NCBI RefSeq assembly: GCF_025949665.1
Contig: NZ_JAPDFT010000001.1
Location: 2,728,001-2,792,000 of the forward strand
Origin: Chryseobacterium viscerum
GTDB taxonomy: Bacteria > Bacteroidota > Bacteroidia > Flavobacteriales > Weeksellaceae
Direction of reading: 5' to 3'
DNA length: 64,000 nucleotides
The notes beneath the pieces are model-generated. The model was not told the DNA's origin. It worked only from the letters and a program-made list of their open reading frames with translations, and ran no database searches. Positions 23,457-31,334 of this stretch are shown here, piece after piece (position 1 is the stretch's first letter; every line of letters begins with the position of its first letter). The position numbers were made by a program, and so were the translations under genes.

Positions 23457-24719
23457 ATGATGAGAAAAAACTATTACCAGAAATTGGCATTTATGGTCAC
23501 GTTGCTGACAATTTTATTGGCCTATCAGAAATACACCAGCCGGGAGAAAGAACCTTTTCCTGATGTAAAGTTCATTACAGCTCCTTCAAATTCTGCGGAT
23601 CTATCAGATTTTGATCCTAATACACTGAGCAAAGATCAATGGCAGAAACTTGGGTTTTCAGAGAAGCAGACTGCTACAATTCTCAAGTATAAAGATATTG
23701 TGGGAGGAAAATTCACATCAAAAGAGCAGTTGAAAAAATGTTACGCTATTTCTGAAGAGAAATTCAGTGAATTGGAATCTTTCATTTTACTTCCTGAAAC
23801 ATTGAAAAAGGGAAATTCTAAGGAGTATAGTACAATGGATAGGAAAGAAATTACCATTACGGGAAAATTCAATCCTGATCGGTATTCTGCCAATGACTGG
23901 CTCAAAATGGGCTTCAGCGAAAGACAGGCAGATGCTATTTTAAAATACAGAAATTATCTTGGGGGAAGTTTCATCAGCAAAGAGAAGTTTAAAGAATGTT
24001 TTATCATTTCTCCGGAAAATTATAGTAAACTTGAACCTTATTTGCTTCTGCCAGCAAAAACTCCCGAAACTTTCAAAAATTCAGCGAAGAATAATACAGT
24101 AAAAACTAAAATTAAATATCATTCTTTTGATCCTAATCAACTGGACATAGAGGACTGGAAAGCCTTTGGATTTTCAGAAAAACAAGCCATTACCATCATT
24201 AATTACCGGGATAGAAATCTACGGGGAAGTTTTAAAAGCCCGGATGATCTACAGAAATGTTTTGTGATTTCTGCTGAGAAATTTCAGGAAATGAAACCTT
24301 ATATCAAACTCCAGGAAAAGCAACAGGAAAAAACAGATTTTTCAAAAACAGATCTCAATACTATTACTTTCAGACAACTTATAGAATTTGGTCTGGATGA
24401 AAGAAGCGCCGGTTCTATCATTGGCTTCAGAAAAAAGCTGGGTGGATTTATCAATAAGCAGCAGATTTTAAGCACTTACAATATTGATCAGGATCTTGTG
24501 CAAAAGCTAATTTCAACAGCACCGCTGAATACTTCAGATGTGCCCAGATATTCATTAGTGGAAGCTCCGGAAGAATGGCTTAAAAATCATCCTTATTTCA
24601 AATATTCAGCAGACAAAATCATATTCTACCGGATCAGTAATCCTGATGATAAAAAAATATGGAAACTTTTAAAACTGAAACCTGAGTATGAAGAAAGAAT
24701 GAGATTATATATAAAATAA
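23457..24719 (+). CDS. Membrane-anchored helix-hairpin-helix repeat protein
   Basis: A 420-aa protein with an N-terminal membrane helix (YQKLAFMVTLLTILLAYQK) and four ComEA-like helix-hairpin-helix units of about 60-85 residues. Each has the pattern W-x-x-x-G-F-S-E-x-Q-x-x-x-I-x-x-Y-x-x-x-x-G-x-F, for example QWQKLGFSEKQTATILKYKD, DWLKMGFSERQADAILKYRN, DWKAFGFSEKQAITIINYRD and LIEFGLDERSAGSIIGFRKK. A fifth, degenerate unit ends the protein. HhH repeats bind DNA backbone non-specifically in ComEA, but in Bacteroidota such proteins are widespread without a proven role. It is monocistronic, with a shared terminator behind it. Confidence 0.8.
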   Translation: MMRKNYYQKLAFMVTLLTILLAYQKYTSREKEPFPDVKFITAPSNSADLSDFDPNTLSKDQWQKLGFSEKQTATILKYKDIVGGKFTSKEQLKKCYAISEEKFSELESFILLPETLKKGNSKEYSTMDRKEITITGKFNPDRYSANDWLKMGFSERQADAILKYRNYLGGSFISKEKFKECFIISPENYSKLEPYLLLPAKTPETFKNSAKNNTVKTKIKYHSFDPNQLDIEDWKAFGFSEKQAITIINYRDRNLRGSFKSPDDLQKCFVISAEKFQEMKPYIKLQEKQQEKTDFSKTDLNTITFRQLIEFGLDERSAGSIIGFRKKLGGFINKQQILSTYNIDQDLVQKLISTAPLNTSDVPRYSLVEAPEEWLKNHPYFKYSADKIIFYRISNPDDKKIWKLLKLKPEYEERMRLYIK

Positions 24720-24744
24720 TTCAAGCCAGATAAAAAATAAACGA

Positions 24745-24776
24745 AACTATTCCAAAAAATAATTTTTGGAATAGTT
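24745..24776. terminator. Bidirectional terminator
   Basis: AACTATTCCAAAAA / TTTTTGGAATAGTT form a long perfect stem with A/T tracts on both arms between two convergent genes, so it can serve both. Confidence 0.8.
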
Positions 24777-24802
24777 GATTATCTGAAACAATATTTTAAA
24801 TT

Positions 24803-26023
24803 TTAGTGATGCATATAATTGCTGGGGCCACTGGTACCTTCGATAGATTCCGGCAGTATTCCATAACGGTTACGTAAATCAACTGTACCTAGGGTTTTTC
24901 CTGTGTTGATATCAATGACGCTAATGGTTCCGGAGTTCAAGTTAGGGAGGTCCAATAAATTATTTTGTACTGCTACAACATCTTTTCCTGATTTGGTTTT
25001 AAAGAAAGCCATATGATGCGCTCCTTTATCAGCATCAAAAGTCTTCAAAAGTTTTAGCTGGGGAAGATTACTTAAATCAAAGACAAGTACTTTTCCGGGA
25101 TCTGCAAAACTCACATACAACCTGTTTGAATCATCAATATACATCTCGAGAGCCCAGCCTAATCCGTGTGTGCTTCCATCAAAAAGCTTAGTAAAAGCAT
25201 CATATTTTTTGGTTGCCGTATTGTATGGAGCAATCCAGATATCACCCCCGATCATTGTTGTAGAAAGTGCGTATTGCGGAAATTTTCCACGCAAAAGTAA
25301 AACCTCAACAGGAGCAGACATGTCTGTTGGCGAGTCTGCTACACGATATGTCTCCTTTATCTCATAGGTATTGAGATCTAATAAAGTACAGGTATTTCCC
25401 AATCCTGAAGTAAGATCCGGGTGGATGGTTGAGGTGACCATCATTAATCCTTTTTCTTCATTAACTGAAATACCATGCGGATACATTATAAATTGATTGG
25501 GATTAGCCTGAATGGGTGCTTTAATTGTTTTGATAAGCTGATTATTATTAGCATTAAAAACACCTACACTGCCATCCTTCAGCCCTCCTGCTCCTCCCAT
25601 AAAGGTCATAAAATATCTTCCGTCATTCGTGAAAAATAAATTTTCTCCTACTGTATTCTCACCAGTATCAATAGGTGTTGCATTAATTAATTTTGGCAGT
25701 CCATTTTGATCTTCTCCCGTTTTTATCTCATAAAGATAACTACCCCCCAAAGCAGTAGTAAACATTTTTTTTGCATTTTGGTTGTAATAGATATGATGTG
25801 GTAATACACCAACACCCAATTCCAGCCTGCTGCTGATATTTCCAAAATCCGGAGCTTCAGGGTCTAGTTCTATAACGGCAATTCCATCTGGTAATCCTTT
25901 CAAGCTTCTATAATCAATGTAAAAGGAGGAATCATGTGAATGATCCGGATCGTGCTCATTTAGACAACTGGTAAAAGTTATCAAAGTCACAAATAAAAGG
26001 GCTGCAATAAATTTTAATTTCAT
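24803..26023 (-). CDS. Beta-propeller lipoprotein (YncE/selenium-binding-protein-like)
   Basis: A 406-aa protein with a clear lipobox (LITFTSC) and a histidine-rich start to the mature part (NEHDPDHSHDSS). The rest looks like a seven-bladed propeller of the YncE/YVTN type: SVGVFNANNNQLIKTIKAPI, KVLVFDLSNLPQLKLLKTFD, SGTISVIDINTGKTLGTVDL. Motifs such as VLPHHIYYNQNAKKMFTTAL, YPHGISVNEEKGLMMVTSTI and DADKGAHHMAFFKT recall SBP56-like proteins, where His residues bind metal. It stands alone. The AT-rich upstream region (26030-26110) has several ATATATT/ATATATTAC strings but no clear operator. Function unknown. Confidence 0.65.
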   Translation of the reverse strand: MKLKFIAALLFVTLITFTSCLNEHDPDHSHDSSFYIDYRSLKGLPDGIAVIELDPEAPDFGNISSRLELGVGVLPHHIYYNQNAKKMFTTALGGSYLYEIKTGEDQNGLPKLINATPIDTGENTVGENLFFTNDGRYFMTFMGGAGGLKDGSVGVFNANNNQLIKTIKAPIQANPNQFIMYPHGISVNEEKGLMMVTSTIHPDLTSGLGNTCTLLDLNTYEIKETYRVADSPTDMSAPVEVLLLRGKFPQYALSTTMIGGDIWIAPYNTATKKYDAFTKLFDGSTHGLGWALEMYIDDSNRLYVSFADPGKVLVFDLSNLPQLKLLKTFDADKGAHHMAFFKTKSGKDVVAVQNNLLDLPNLNSGTISVIDINTGKTLGTVDLRNRYGILPESIEGTSGPSNYMHH

Positions 26024-26190
26024 GATTTTCAGGTTATAGGTGTTATTGTTATAAATATAATATATTTCTTGTGAAAAATAAAATATATTACACTAATATG
26101 TGAAAAATTATGAAATAAAAATAATTCATTCGTATTTCAAGTAGTTGATACTGGAAAATATAGGGAAACCGTTAAAGTATAGTATAAGTT

Positions 26191-26913
26191 TTAGTCGAAT
26201 GTTTTACTGGAATCTGTAAGCATAGAATTCAATGCACTCAGTTCATCTTCTGTAAGATCTCTCCATTTTCCAATCGGGAGGTCTAGTTTGATGTTCATAA
26301 TACGGATTCGCTTCAGTTTTTTTACTTCATATCCGAGGTATTCGCACATTCTTCGGATTTGTCTGTTCAGCCCTTGCGTAAGAACAATTCTGAAATTCAT
26401 ATCATCAATCTTTTCTACCTCACATTTTTTTGTAACGGTATCCAGAATAGGAACACCATTACGCATTTTTTCCAAAAATCTTGGATTAATCGGCTTATCT
26501 ACACGAACTATATATTCTTTCTCGTGATTGTTGCGTGCTCTCAGAATTTTATTAACGATATCCCCATCACTTGTCAGTAAGATTAGCCCCTCACTTGGTT
26601 TATCTAATCTTCCGATAGGAAAAATCCTTTTCGGGTGGTTGATATAATCTACAATATTATTTTTTTCACGTTTTGTATCTGTAGTACATACAATTCCTAC
26701 CGGCTTATTAAAAACGATATACACCGGCTTTTCCTGAGGTTCTCTGATAGGTTTTCCATCTACCTCTACAAGATCTTCATCGGAAACTTTTGTTCCCATC
26801 TCCGGAATTTTTCCGTTTATTTTGATCCTGCCCTCTTCTAAAAGTTTATCTGCTGCTCTTCTTGAGCAGTACCCTACTTCTGATAAATATTTATTGATAC
26901 GTGTCTTTTCCAT
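26191..26913 (-). CDS. rluF: 23S rRNA pseudouridine synthase (RluF type)
   Basis: A 240-aa RsuA/RluF-family enzyme. An N-terminal S4 RNA-binding domain ([27 protein letters not shown]) is followed by the catalytic domain with [18 protein letters not shown], where the Asp is the nucleophile. The string [20 protein letters not shown] is characteristic of the RluF branch, which in E. coli modifies U2604 of 23S rRNA. Its ATG overlaps the stop of the preceding outer-membrane protein gene by one base (TAATG), so it is the last gene of the ftsX-truB run. Confidence 0.88.
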   Translation of the reverse strand: MEKTRINKYLSEVGYCSRRAADKLLEEGRIKINGKIPEMGTKVSDEDLVEVDGKPIREPQEKPVYIVFNKPVGIVCTTDTKREKNNIVDYINHPKRIFPIGRLDKPSEGLILLTSDGDIVNKILRARNNHEKEYIVRVDKPINPRFLEKMRNGVPILDTVTKKCEVEKIDDMNFRIVLTQGLNRQIRRMCEYLGYEVKKLKRIRIMNIKLDLPIGKWRDLTEDELSALNSMLTDSSKTFD

Positions 26914-27491
26914 TAGTCTTTTCCGTAGCCGGTATAATTTTTATTACTGAAAATAGTAATTCCATAGCTTAATCCTATGAAAAACCCATCAGCGTCATCT
27001 TTCAATTTATGTGATTCAAAAACAATTCCTCCTTCCTGGCTTAATCTTTTTGAATAGGAAACCTGCATTCCCAATCTTCCACCCCAAAACTCTGTTTCTG
27101 AAATAGCAGAATGATTAAGTTGCTTTCCATAATTAATGTCTATATAAAAAGGCCGTTCCCCAGGAGAAAAAATAATCTTAGGCTGAATAATCCAATAGAT
27201 CAAATGATAATTATCCTGTATAAAGCTGTATTTGAATCCGGTTCCTATGGCAAAGTTAGGAAGAAAATTATATCCTCCGATAGCAGTGATACTATAAGTA
27301 AGATTTCCTAGTGAAGATCTGCTCTCAATATACTGCGAATTATTGGTTTGATTTTTCTTATTAATATTAAAACCTGCATTAAGAGAAGGATTGAAATAAA
27401 AATCCATTTTTGATTTTCCAGTTTCCGTATTCTGGGAAAACGCTTTAACAAAAACAAGCACCAATAAGAAAAAGGATAGTTTTATTTTCAT
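26913..27491 (-). CDS. Outer membrane beta-barrel protein
   Basis: A 192-aa protein with a Sec signal peptide ([20 protein letters not shown]) and alternating hydrophobic/aromatic strands ([73 protein letters not shown]), as in small OmpX/OmpA-like barrels. It overlaps truB by four bases (ATGA) upstream and rluF by one base downstream, so it is translationally coupled to both. Function in the operon is unknown. Confidence 0.75.
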   Translation of the reverse strand: MKIKLSFFLLVLVFVKAFSQNTETGKSKMDFYFNPSLNAGFNINKKNQTNNSQYIESRSSLGNLTYSITAIGGYNFLPNFAIGTGFKYSFIQDNYHLIYWIIQPKIIFSPGERPFYIDINYGKQLNHSAISETEFWGGRLGMQVSYSKRLSQEGGIVFESHKLKDDADGFFIGLSYGITIFSNKNYTGYGKD

Positions 27492-28186
27492 AAACTTTCA
27501 AATCTGTACTCGTTATTCAAGAACTGATCTGTAGCATTTTCAATAGCATAGTCACCGATTTTGGTGCGTCTTAACTGAGTCAGATAGGCTCCTACTCCCA
27601 ACTCCTGCCCTATATCATGTGCAAGACTTCTGATGTATGTTCCTTTTGAACATCCTACCATGAAACTTACTAAAGGAAAATCTATTTTAATATCCTTAAT
27701 GTAATGAATGGTTGTTTTTCTGGCCTTCATTTCTACTTCTTCCCCAGCTCTTGCAAGGTTGTAAGCTCTTTCACCATCAATTTTAATGGCTGAATAAATG
27801 GGTGGTTTCTGTTCAATTTCGCCAACAAATTTTTCCAGCACTTCTTTTACCTGTTCTTCGGTAATATAGGAGATATCCTGATGAAGAATTTCAGGCTTTT
27901 CAGTATCATAGGATTCTGTCTGTACTCCAATCTTAATCTCCGTCCAGTATTCTTTGGGAGCATCCTGGATTTCAGGAATTTTCTTGGTGAATTTTCCGCA
28001 GCACACAATAAGAAGCCCTGTTGCTCTGGGATCTAAAGTCCCTGCATGCCCGATTTTAAATTTTTTAGGAAGATCAAACTCCCTTTTAAGTTTGTATTTC
28101 ATTTTATTGACAGCCTGGAAGGAAGTCCAGTCCAAAGGCTTATCCAATAAAAAAATGTATCCTGATTTCAGTTCTTCAGCAGTCAT
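27488..28186 (-). CDS. truB: tRNA pseudouridine(55) synthase
   Basis: TruB makes pseudouridine 55 in the T-loop of tRNAs. The 232-aa protein carries the family hallmark KIGHAGTLDPRATGLLIVCC with the catalytic Asp, plus SGYIFLLDKPLDWTSFQAVN, KPPIYSAIKIDGERAYNLAR and GTYIRSLAHDIGQELGVGAY. It is short because, like most Bacteroidota TruB, it lacks the C-terminal PUA domain. It is coupled to the following outer-membrane protein gene. Confidence 0.96.
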   Translation of the reverse strand: MTAEELKSGYIFLLDKPLDWTSFQAVNKMKYKLKREFDLPKKFKIGHAGTLDPRATGLLIVCCGKFTKKIPEIQDAPKEYWTEIKIGVQTESYDTEKPEILHQDISYITEEQVKEVLEKFVGEIEQKPPIYSAIKIDGERAYNLARAGEEVEMKARKTTIHYIKDIKIDFPLVSFMVGCSKGTYIRSLAHDIGQELGVGAYLTQLRRTKIGDYAIENATDQFLNNEYRFESL

Positions 28187-28210
28187 GAATGGGTATAAAT
28201 GGGTAATTTC

Positions 28211-29029
28211 TTATTTAAAGAAATAAAAGTAAATCAACAGGGCAACTCCAACAAAAATACGGTACCAGCCCCAAGGTTTAAATCCGTATTTATTAAGCAC
28301 TCCGATGAATGCTTTGATAGCGATAAGTGCTACGATAAACGCGACAACATTTCCTACTACAAAGATCATAATGTGATCCTGCGAAGACATAATCATTTCA
28401 TATCCTTTCTGTGGGTTTGGAGTTTCTTTTCCCCAGGTTTTAACAAAAACTGAATACACAGTTACTGCCAGCATCGTAGGTACAGCAAGAAAGAAAGAAA
28501 ATTCTGCAGCAGCTTTTCTGGTAAGTCCCTGTGCCATTCCTCCAATAATAGAAGCCGCACTACGGCTTGTACCCGGCATCATCGCGAGACACTGCCAGAA
28601 ACCAATGGTCACTGCATTTCTTATGGTAATTCCTTTTTCATCATCAATCTTCGGATTTTTAAACCATTTGTCAGCAAACAGTAAAATGACACCTCCTAAA
28701 ACCAAAACTGAAGAAATAGCGATCTGATTTCCAAGTACAGCTTCAATTTTATCATCGAATAAATATCCTAAAACCAGTGCAGGAACTACGGCAAAAGCAA
28801 GTTTAAAATAGAACTGAATATTATTTAAGTCAAAAAACTTTTTCCAGTATGCCACTACCACCGATAAAATGGCTCCAAACTGAATGGATACCTGAAACAT
28901 TTTTAAAAATTCTGTTTCTTCAAGCCCCATCAGGTTAGCTGTAAATCCCATGTGTGCAGTAGAAGAAATCGGAAGATATTCTGTCAACCCTTCTACGATG
29001 GCAATAATAATTGCTTTGATTAAATCCAT
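28211..29029 (-). CDS. uppP: Undecaprenyl-diphosphatase (BacA/UppP)
   Basis: A 272-aa polytopic inner-membrane enzyme that recycles the undecaprenyl lipid carrier for peptidoglycan synthesis. It has both BacA signatures: IVEGLTEYLPISSTAH near the N-terminus and MMPGTSRSAASIIGG in the middle, with about eight hydrophobic helices. It lies 24 nt upstream of truB and downstream of the DUF3098 gene in the ftsX run. Confidence 0.96.
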   Translation of the reverse strand: MDLIKAIIIAIVEGLTEYLPISSTAHMGFTANLMGLEETEFLKMFQVSIQFGAILSVVVAYWKKFFDLNNIQFYFKLAFAVVPALVLGYLFDDKIEAVLGNQIAISSVLVLGGVILLFADKWFKNPKIDDEKGITIRNAVTIGFWQCLAMMPGTSRSAASIIGGMAQGLTRKAAAEFSFFLAVPTMLAVTVYSVFVKTWGKETPNPQKGYEMIMSSQDHIMIFVVGNVVAFIVALIAIKAFIGVLNKYGFKPWGWYRIFVGVALLIYFYFFK

Positions 29030-29144
29030 ATTCTTTTAAAAAATTAAAAAAGATTAAAAGATTTAAGAATTAAAAAGACCAGCTGATTGGCTTAAATCTT
29101 TCAATACTTAAATTTTTTAATCCTTAAATAAAATTATTATTCTA

Positions 29145-29441
29145 TTATTTTCTTTTTAAGATAGCGTATACTTCTATTACAAATCCTATAACAACAAACA
29201 GAGGTGCTATCCTGATTCTTCTCATAGAAAAGATATCATCATTCCATGAGTTCGGGTCAAATTTACCATCTACCGTATTGGCATCCGGGCCCATCATCAG
29301 TAGAAATCCTATGACAATAAATGCCAGTCCTATCAGCATCCACTTGAAATTCTGCGGTCCGAAATAGAAAGCGTTTTCCTGTGGTACTTCAGCTTCATGT
29401 CCAAAGTCTGAAGCGGAAAATTTATTTGTTTTTTTGCTCAT
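29145..29441 (-). CDS. DUF3098 membrane protein
   Basis: A 98-aa protein with two membrane helices (FKWMLIGLAFIVIGFLLMMG and IRIAPLFVVIGFVIEVYAIL). A short soluble loop carries DANTVDGKFDPNSWNDDIFS, the hallmark of the Bacteroidota DUF3098 family. It starts 3 nt after ftsX. The conserved pairing with ftsX and uppP suggests an envelope or division role, but none is established. Confidence 0.88.
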   Translation of the reverse strand: MSKKTNKFSASDFGHEAEVPQENAFYFGPQNFKWMLIGLAFIVIGFLLMMGPDANTVDGKFDPNSWNDDIFSMRRIRIAPLFVVIGFVIEVYAILKRK

Positions 29442-29443
29442 TG

Positions 29444-30343
29444 TTAAGAGTAATATAAATCGTCAACGTTTGATTTTAAGAACCTCCATGTAGCGAAAAT
29501 TGTACTTAAGACAGAGATAAAAACTCCTACTCCCAATACCAGGATCACTAACCAGAAGTACTGGTTGTTGTCCTGTACGAAAGCGGAACCAATCTGGCTC
29601 GTGAAATAATACCAGACACCACCTAAAGCAATAAGACCAATTACAGAACCAATAGCTCCTAAAATTATAGCTTCAATGATGAAGGGTTTAAGAATAAATC
29701 TTCTTTTCGCTCCTACCAGCTGCATTGTTTTAATAATAAATCTCTTCGAGAATATTTTCAGACGGATAGAGTTGTTGATCAAAACAACCGCCAATACCAG
29801 AAACAGAATTGAAAATCCTAAGATCCACTTTAAGATTCTGCTCAGGTTATTGTAAACATCCACCATCAAAGTACTGTCATTTTTAACATCGATAATTCCG
29901 GGAACTGATTTGATCTCTTTGATAGCTTCATCAATTTTTGCTGGATCCACAAATTCCGGTTTTAAAGCAACTTCAATAGAAGAAGGGAAAATATTTTCTT
30001 CAAACAATGCATCACTGTCAATTCCCATACTTTTCTTGGCTTCTTTTGCAGCCATGTCTCTTGAAATATAGGTTGCTTTTTTTACTGGAGCTAGAGTCTG
30101 TACCTTTTTAAAAGTTTCTTCCTCCAGTTTTGCAATTTTTACAGAATCTTTAGCATCATAATTTTCATCAAAGTAGGCGTTCACCACCAATTGTTCTTTG
30201 ATATAGTCAGAATATTTCTGGGCATTAATTAAAATAAGCCCCATTAATCCTAACAAAAATAACACTAAGGCAATACTTATCACTACTGTAATATTGCTGG
30301 ACCGAAGCCTTTTCTTATTAAATTCATCTACAGATTTAGCCAT
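29444..30343 (-). CDS. ftsX: Cell division protein FtsX
   Basis: A 299-aa ABC-transporter-like permease that, with FtsE, controls peptidoglycan hydrolases at the division site. Topology is classic: cytoplasmic N-terminus, one helix (ITVVISIALVLFLLGLMGLI), an extracytoplasmic domain (about 45-170), then three helices with the conserved MQLVGAKRRFILKPFIIEAI between helices 2 and 3. ftsE is not adjacent, as is common in Bacteroidota. It is the first gene of a minus-strand run and is divergent from rsmA. Confidence 0.94.
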   Translation of the reverse strand: MAKSVDEFNKKRLRSSNITVVISIALVLFLLGLMGLILINAQKYSDYIKEQLVVNAYFDENYDAKDSVKIAKLEEETFKKVQTLAPVKKATYISRDMAAKEAKKSMGIDSDALFEENIFPSSIEVALKPEFVDPAKIDEAIKEIKSVPGIIDVKNDSTLMVDVYNNLSRILKWILGFSILFLVLAVVLINNSIRLKIFSKRFIIKTMQLVGAKRRFILKPFIIEAIILGAIGSVIGLIALGGVWYYFTSQIGSAFVQDNNQYFWLVILVLGVGVFISVLSTIFATWRFLKSNVDDLYYS

Positions 30344-30434
30344 TAATATTAAAATTTTTGGCTAAAATAGAAAAAAACTTCCGAAATTTGGGACGAAATA
30401 AAGAAAATCATTGTTAATAAAATCATAAAAAACC

Positions 30435-31205
30435 TTGAGTGTAAAAGCAAAAAAACATCTTGGACAGCACTTCCTGACAGATGAAAACATCGCAAGAAAA
30501 ATCGTAGAAGGTCTTAGTTTTGAGAACTATAATAATATTATGGAAGTAGGTCCCGGAATGGGAGTTCTTACCAAATATCTTCTTGAAAAAGATCAGAACA
30601 TTTACCTTGCAGAGATCGATACTGAGTCTATCGAATACCTGAAAAAAAATTATACAAAGGTTACTGAAGAGACTTTTGTGGGAGATTTCCTGAAACAGGA
30701 CTTCAGTTTTATCAAAGATGATCAGATTGCCATCATTGGTAATTTCCCCTATAATATCTCTTCTCAGATCCTGTTTCAGATTGTAGATCATTATCAGCTG
30801 ATCCCGGAAATGGTAGGTATGTTCCAGAAAGAGGTGGCTGAGAGAACGGCAGCTGTTCCGAGAACTAAAGATTACGGTATTCTTTCTGTTCTGATACAGG
30901 CTTATTATGATGTATCTTATATGTTTACGGTACATGAGAACGTCTTCAATCCACCACCAAAAGTAAAATCAGGGGTAATCCGTCTTACAAGAAATCCTAA
31001 AGAAGGTCTTGCAGGCAACGAAATTCTTTTTAAGCAGATTGTAAAAACAGGATTCAACCAGAGAAGAAAAAAATTGTCTAATGCATTGAAATCCTTAAAT
31101 ATTCCTGAAGCTTTAAAAGGTCATGAATTTTTAGATAAAAGAGCGGAAGAGCTTAGTGTAGCAGATTTTATACACTTCGCCAATCTCTGGAAAGAAAATC
31201 AATAA
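30435..31205 (+). CDS. rsmA: 16S rRNA dimethyladenosine transferase
   Basis: RsmA (KsgA) dimethylates A1518 and A1519 of 16S rRNA. The 256-aa protein opens KAKKHLGQHFLTDENIARKI and has the SAM motif MEVGPGMGVLTKYLLE, the catalytic NFPYNISSQILFQ motif and NPPPKVKSGVIRL. The start is TTG at 30435 (TTG-AGT-GTA-AAA): an in-frame TAA lies at 30426-30428, and the first ATG (about residue 36) would cut into the SAM motif. A terminator follows at once. Confidence 0.95.
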   Translation: MSVKAKKHLGQHFLTDENIARKIVEGLSFENYNNIMEVGPGMGVLTKYLLEKDQNIYLAEIDTESIEYLKKNYTKVTEETFVGDFLKQDFSFIKDDQIAIIGNFPYNISSQILFQIVDHYQLIPEMVGMFQKEVAERTAAVPRTKDYGILSVLIQAYYDVSYMFTVHENVFNPPPKVKSGVIRLTRNPKEGLAGNEILFKQIVKTGFNQRRKKLSNALKSLNIPEALKGHEFLDKRAEELSVADFIHFANLWKENQ

Positions 31206-31219
31206 ACTTCAATAATAAA

Positions 31220-31245
31220 AGCTCCTGATAAAGGAGTTTTTTTTT
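31220..31245 (+). terminator. rsmA terminator
   Basis: GCTCC-TGATAAA-GGAGT followed by nine T residues, 16 nt after the rsmA stop. Confidence 0.8.
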
Positions 31246-31279
31246 GGATTAACGGCGACAAACTTTATTCCTAAAAAGC

Positions 31280-31314
31280 AGAAAGCCTTTCAAAATAAAT
31301 CTGAAAGGCTTTCT
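31280..31314 (-). terminator. Terminator of the first choice-of-anchor L gene
   Basis: A perfect 13-bp stem, AGAAAGCCTTTCA / TGAAAGGCTTTCT, with a 9-nt loop, placed 20 nt after the stop at 31335 on the minus strand. Confidence 0.85.
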
Positions 31315-31334
31315 TTTATATTACATTATCAATT

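Noticed and set aside
30423..30935. 170-codon minus-strand frame opposite rsmA
   Set aside because: It is fully antisense to the conserved rsmA gene and has no recognisable domain.
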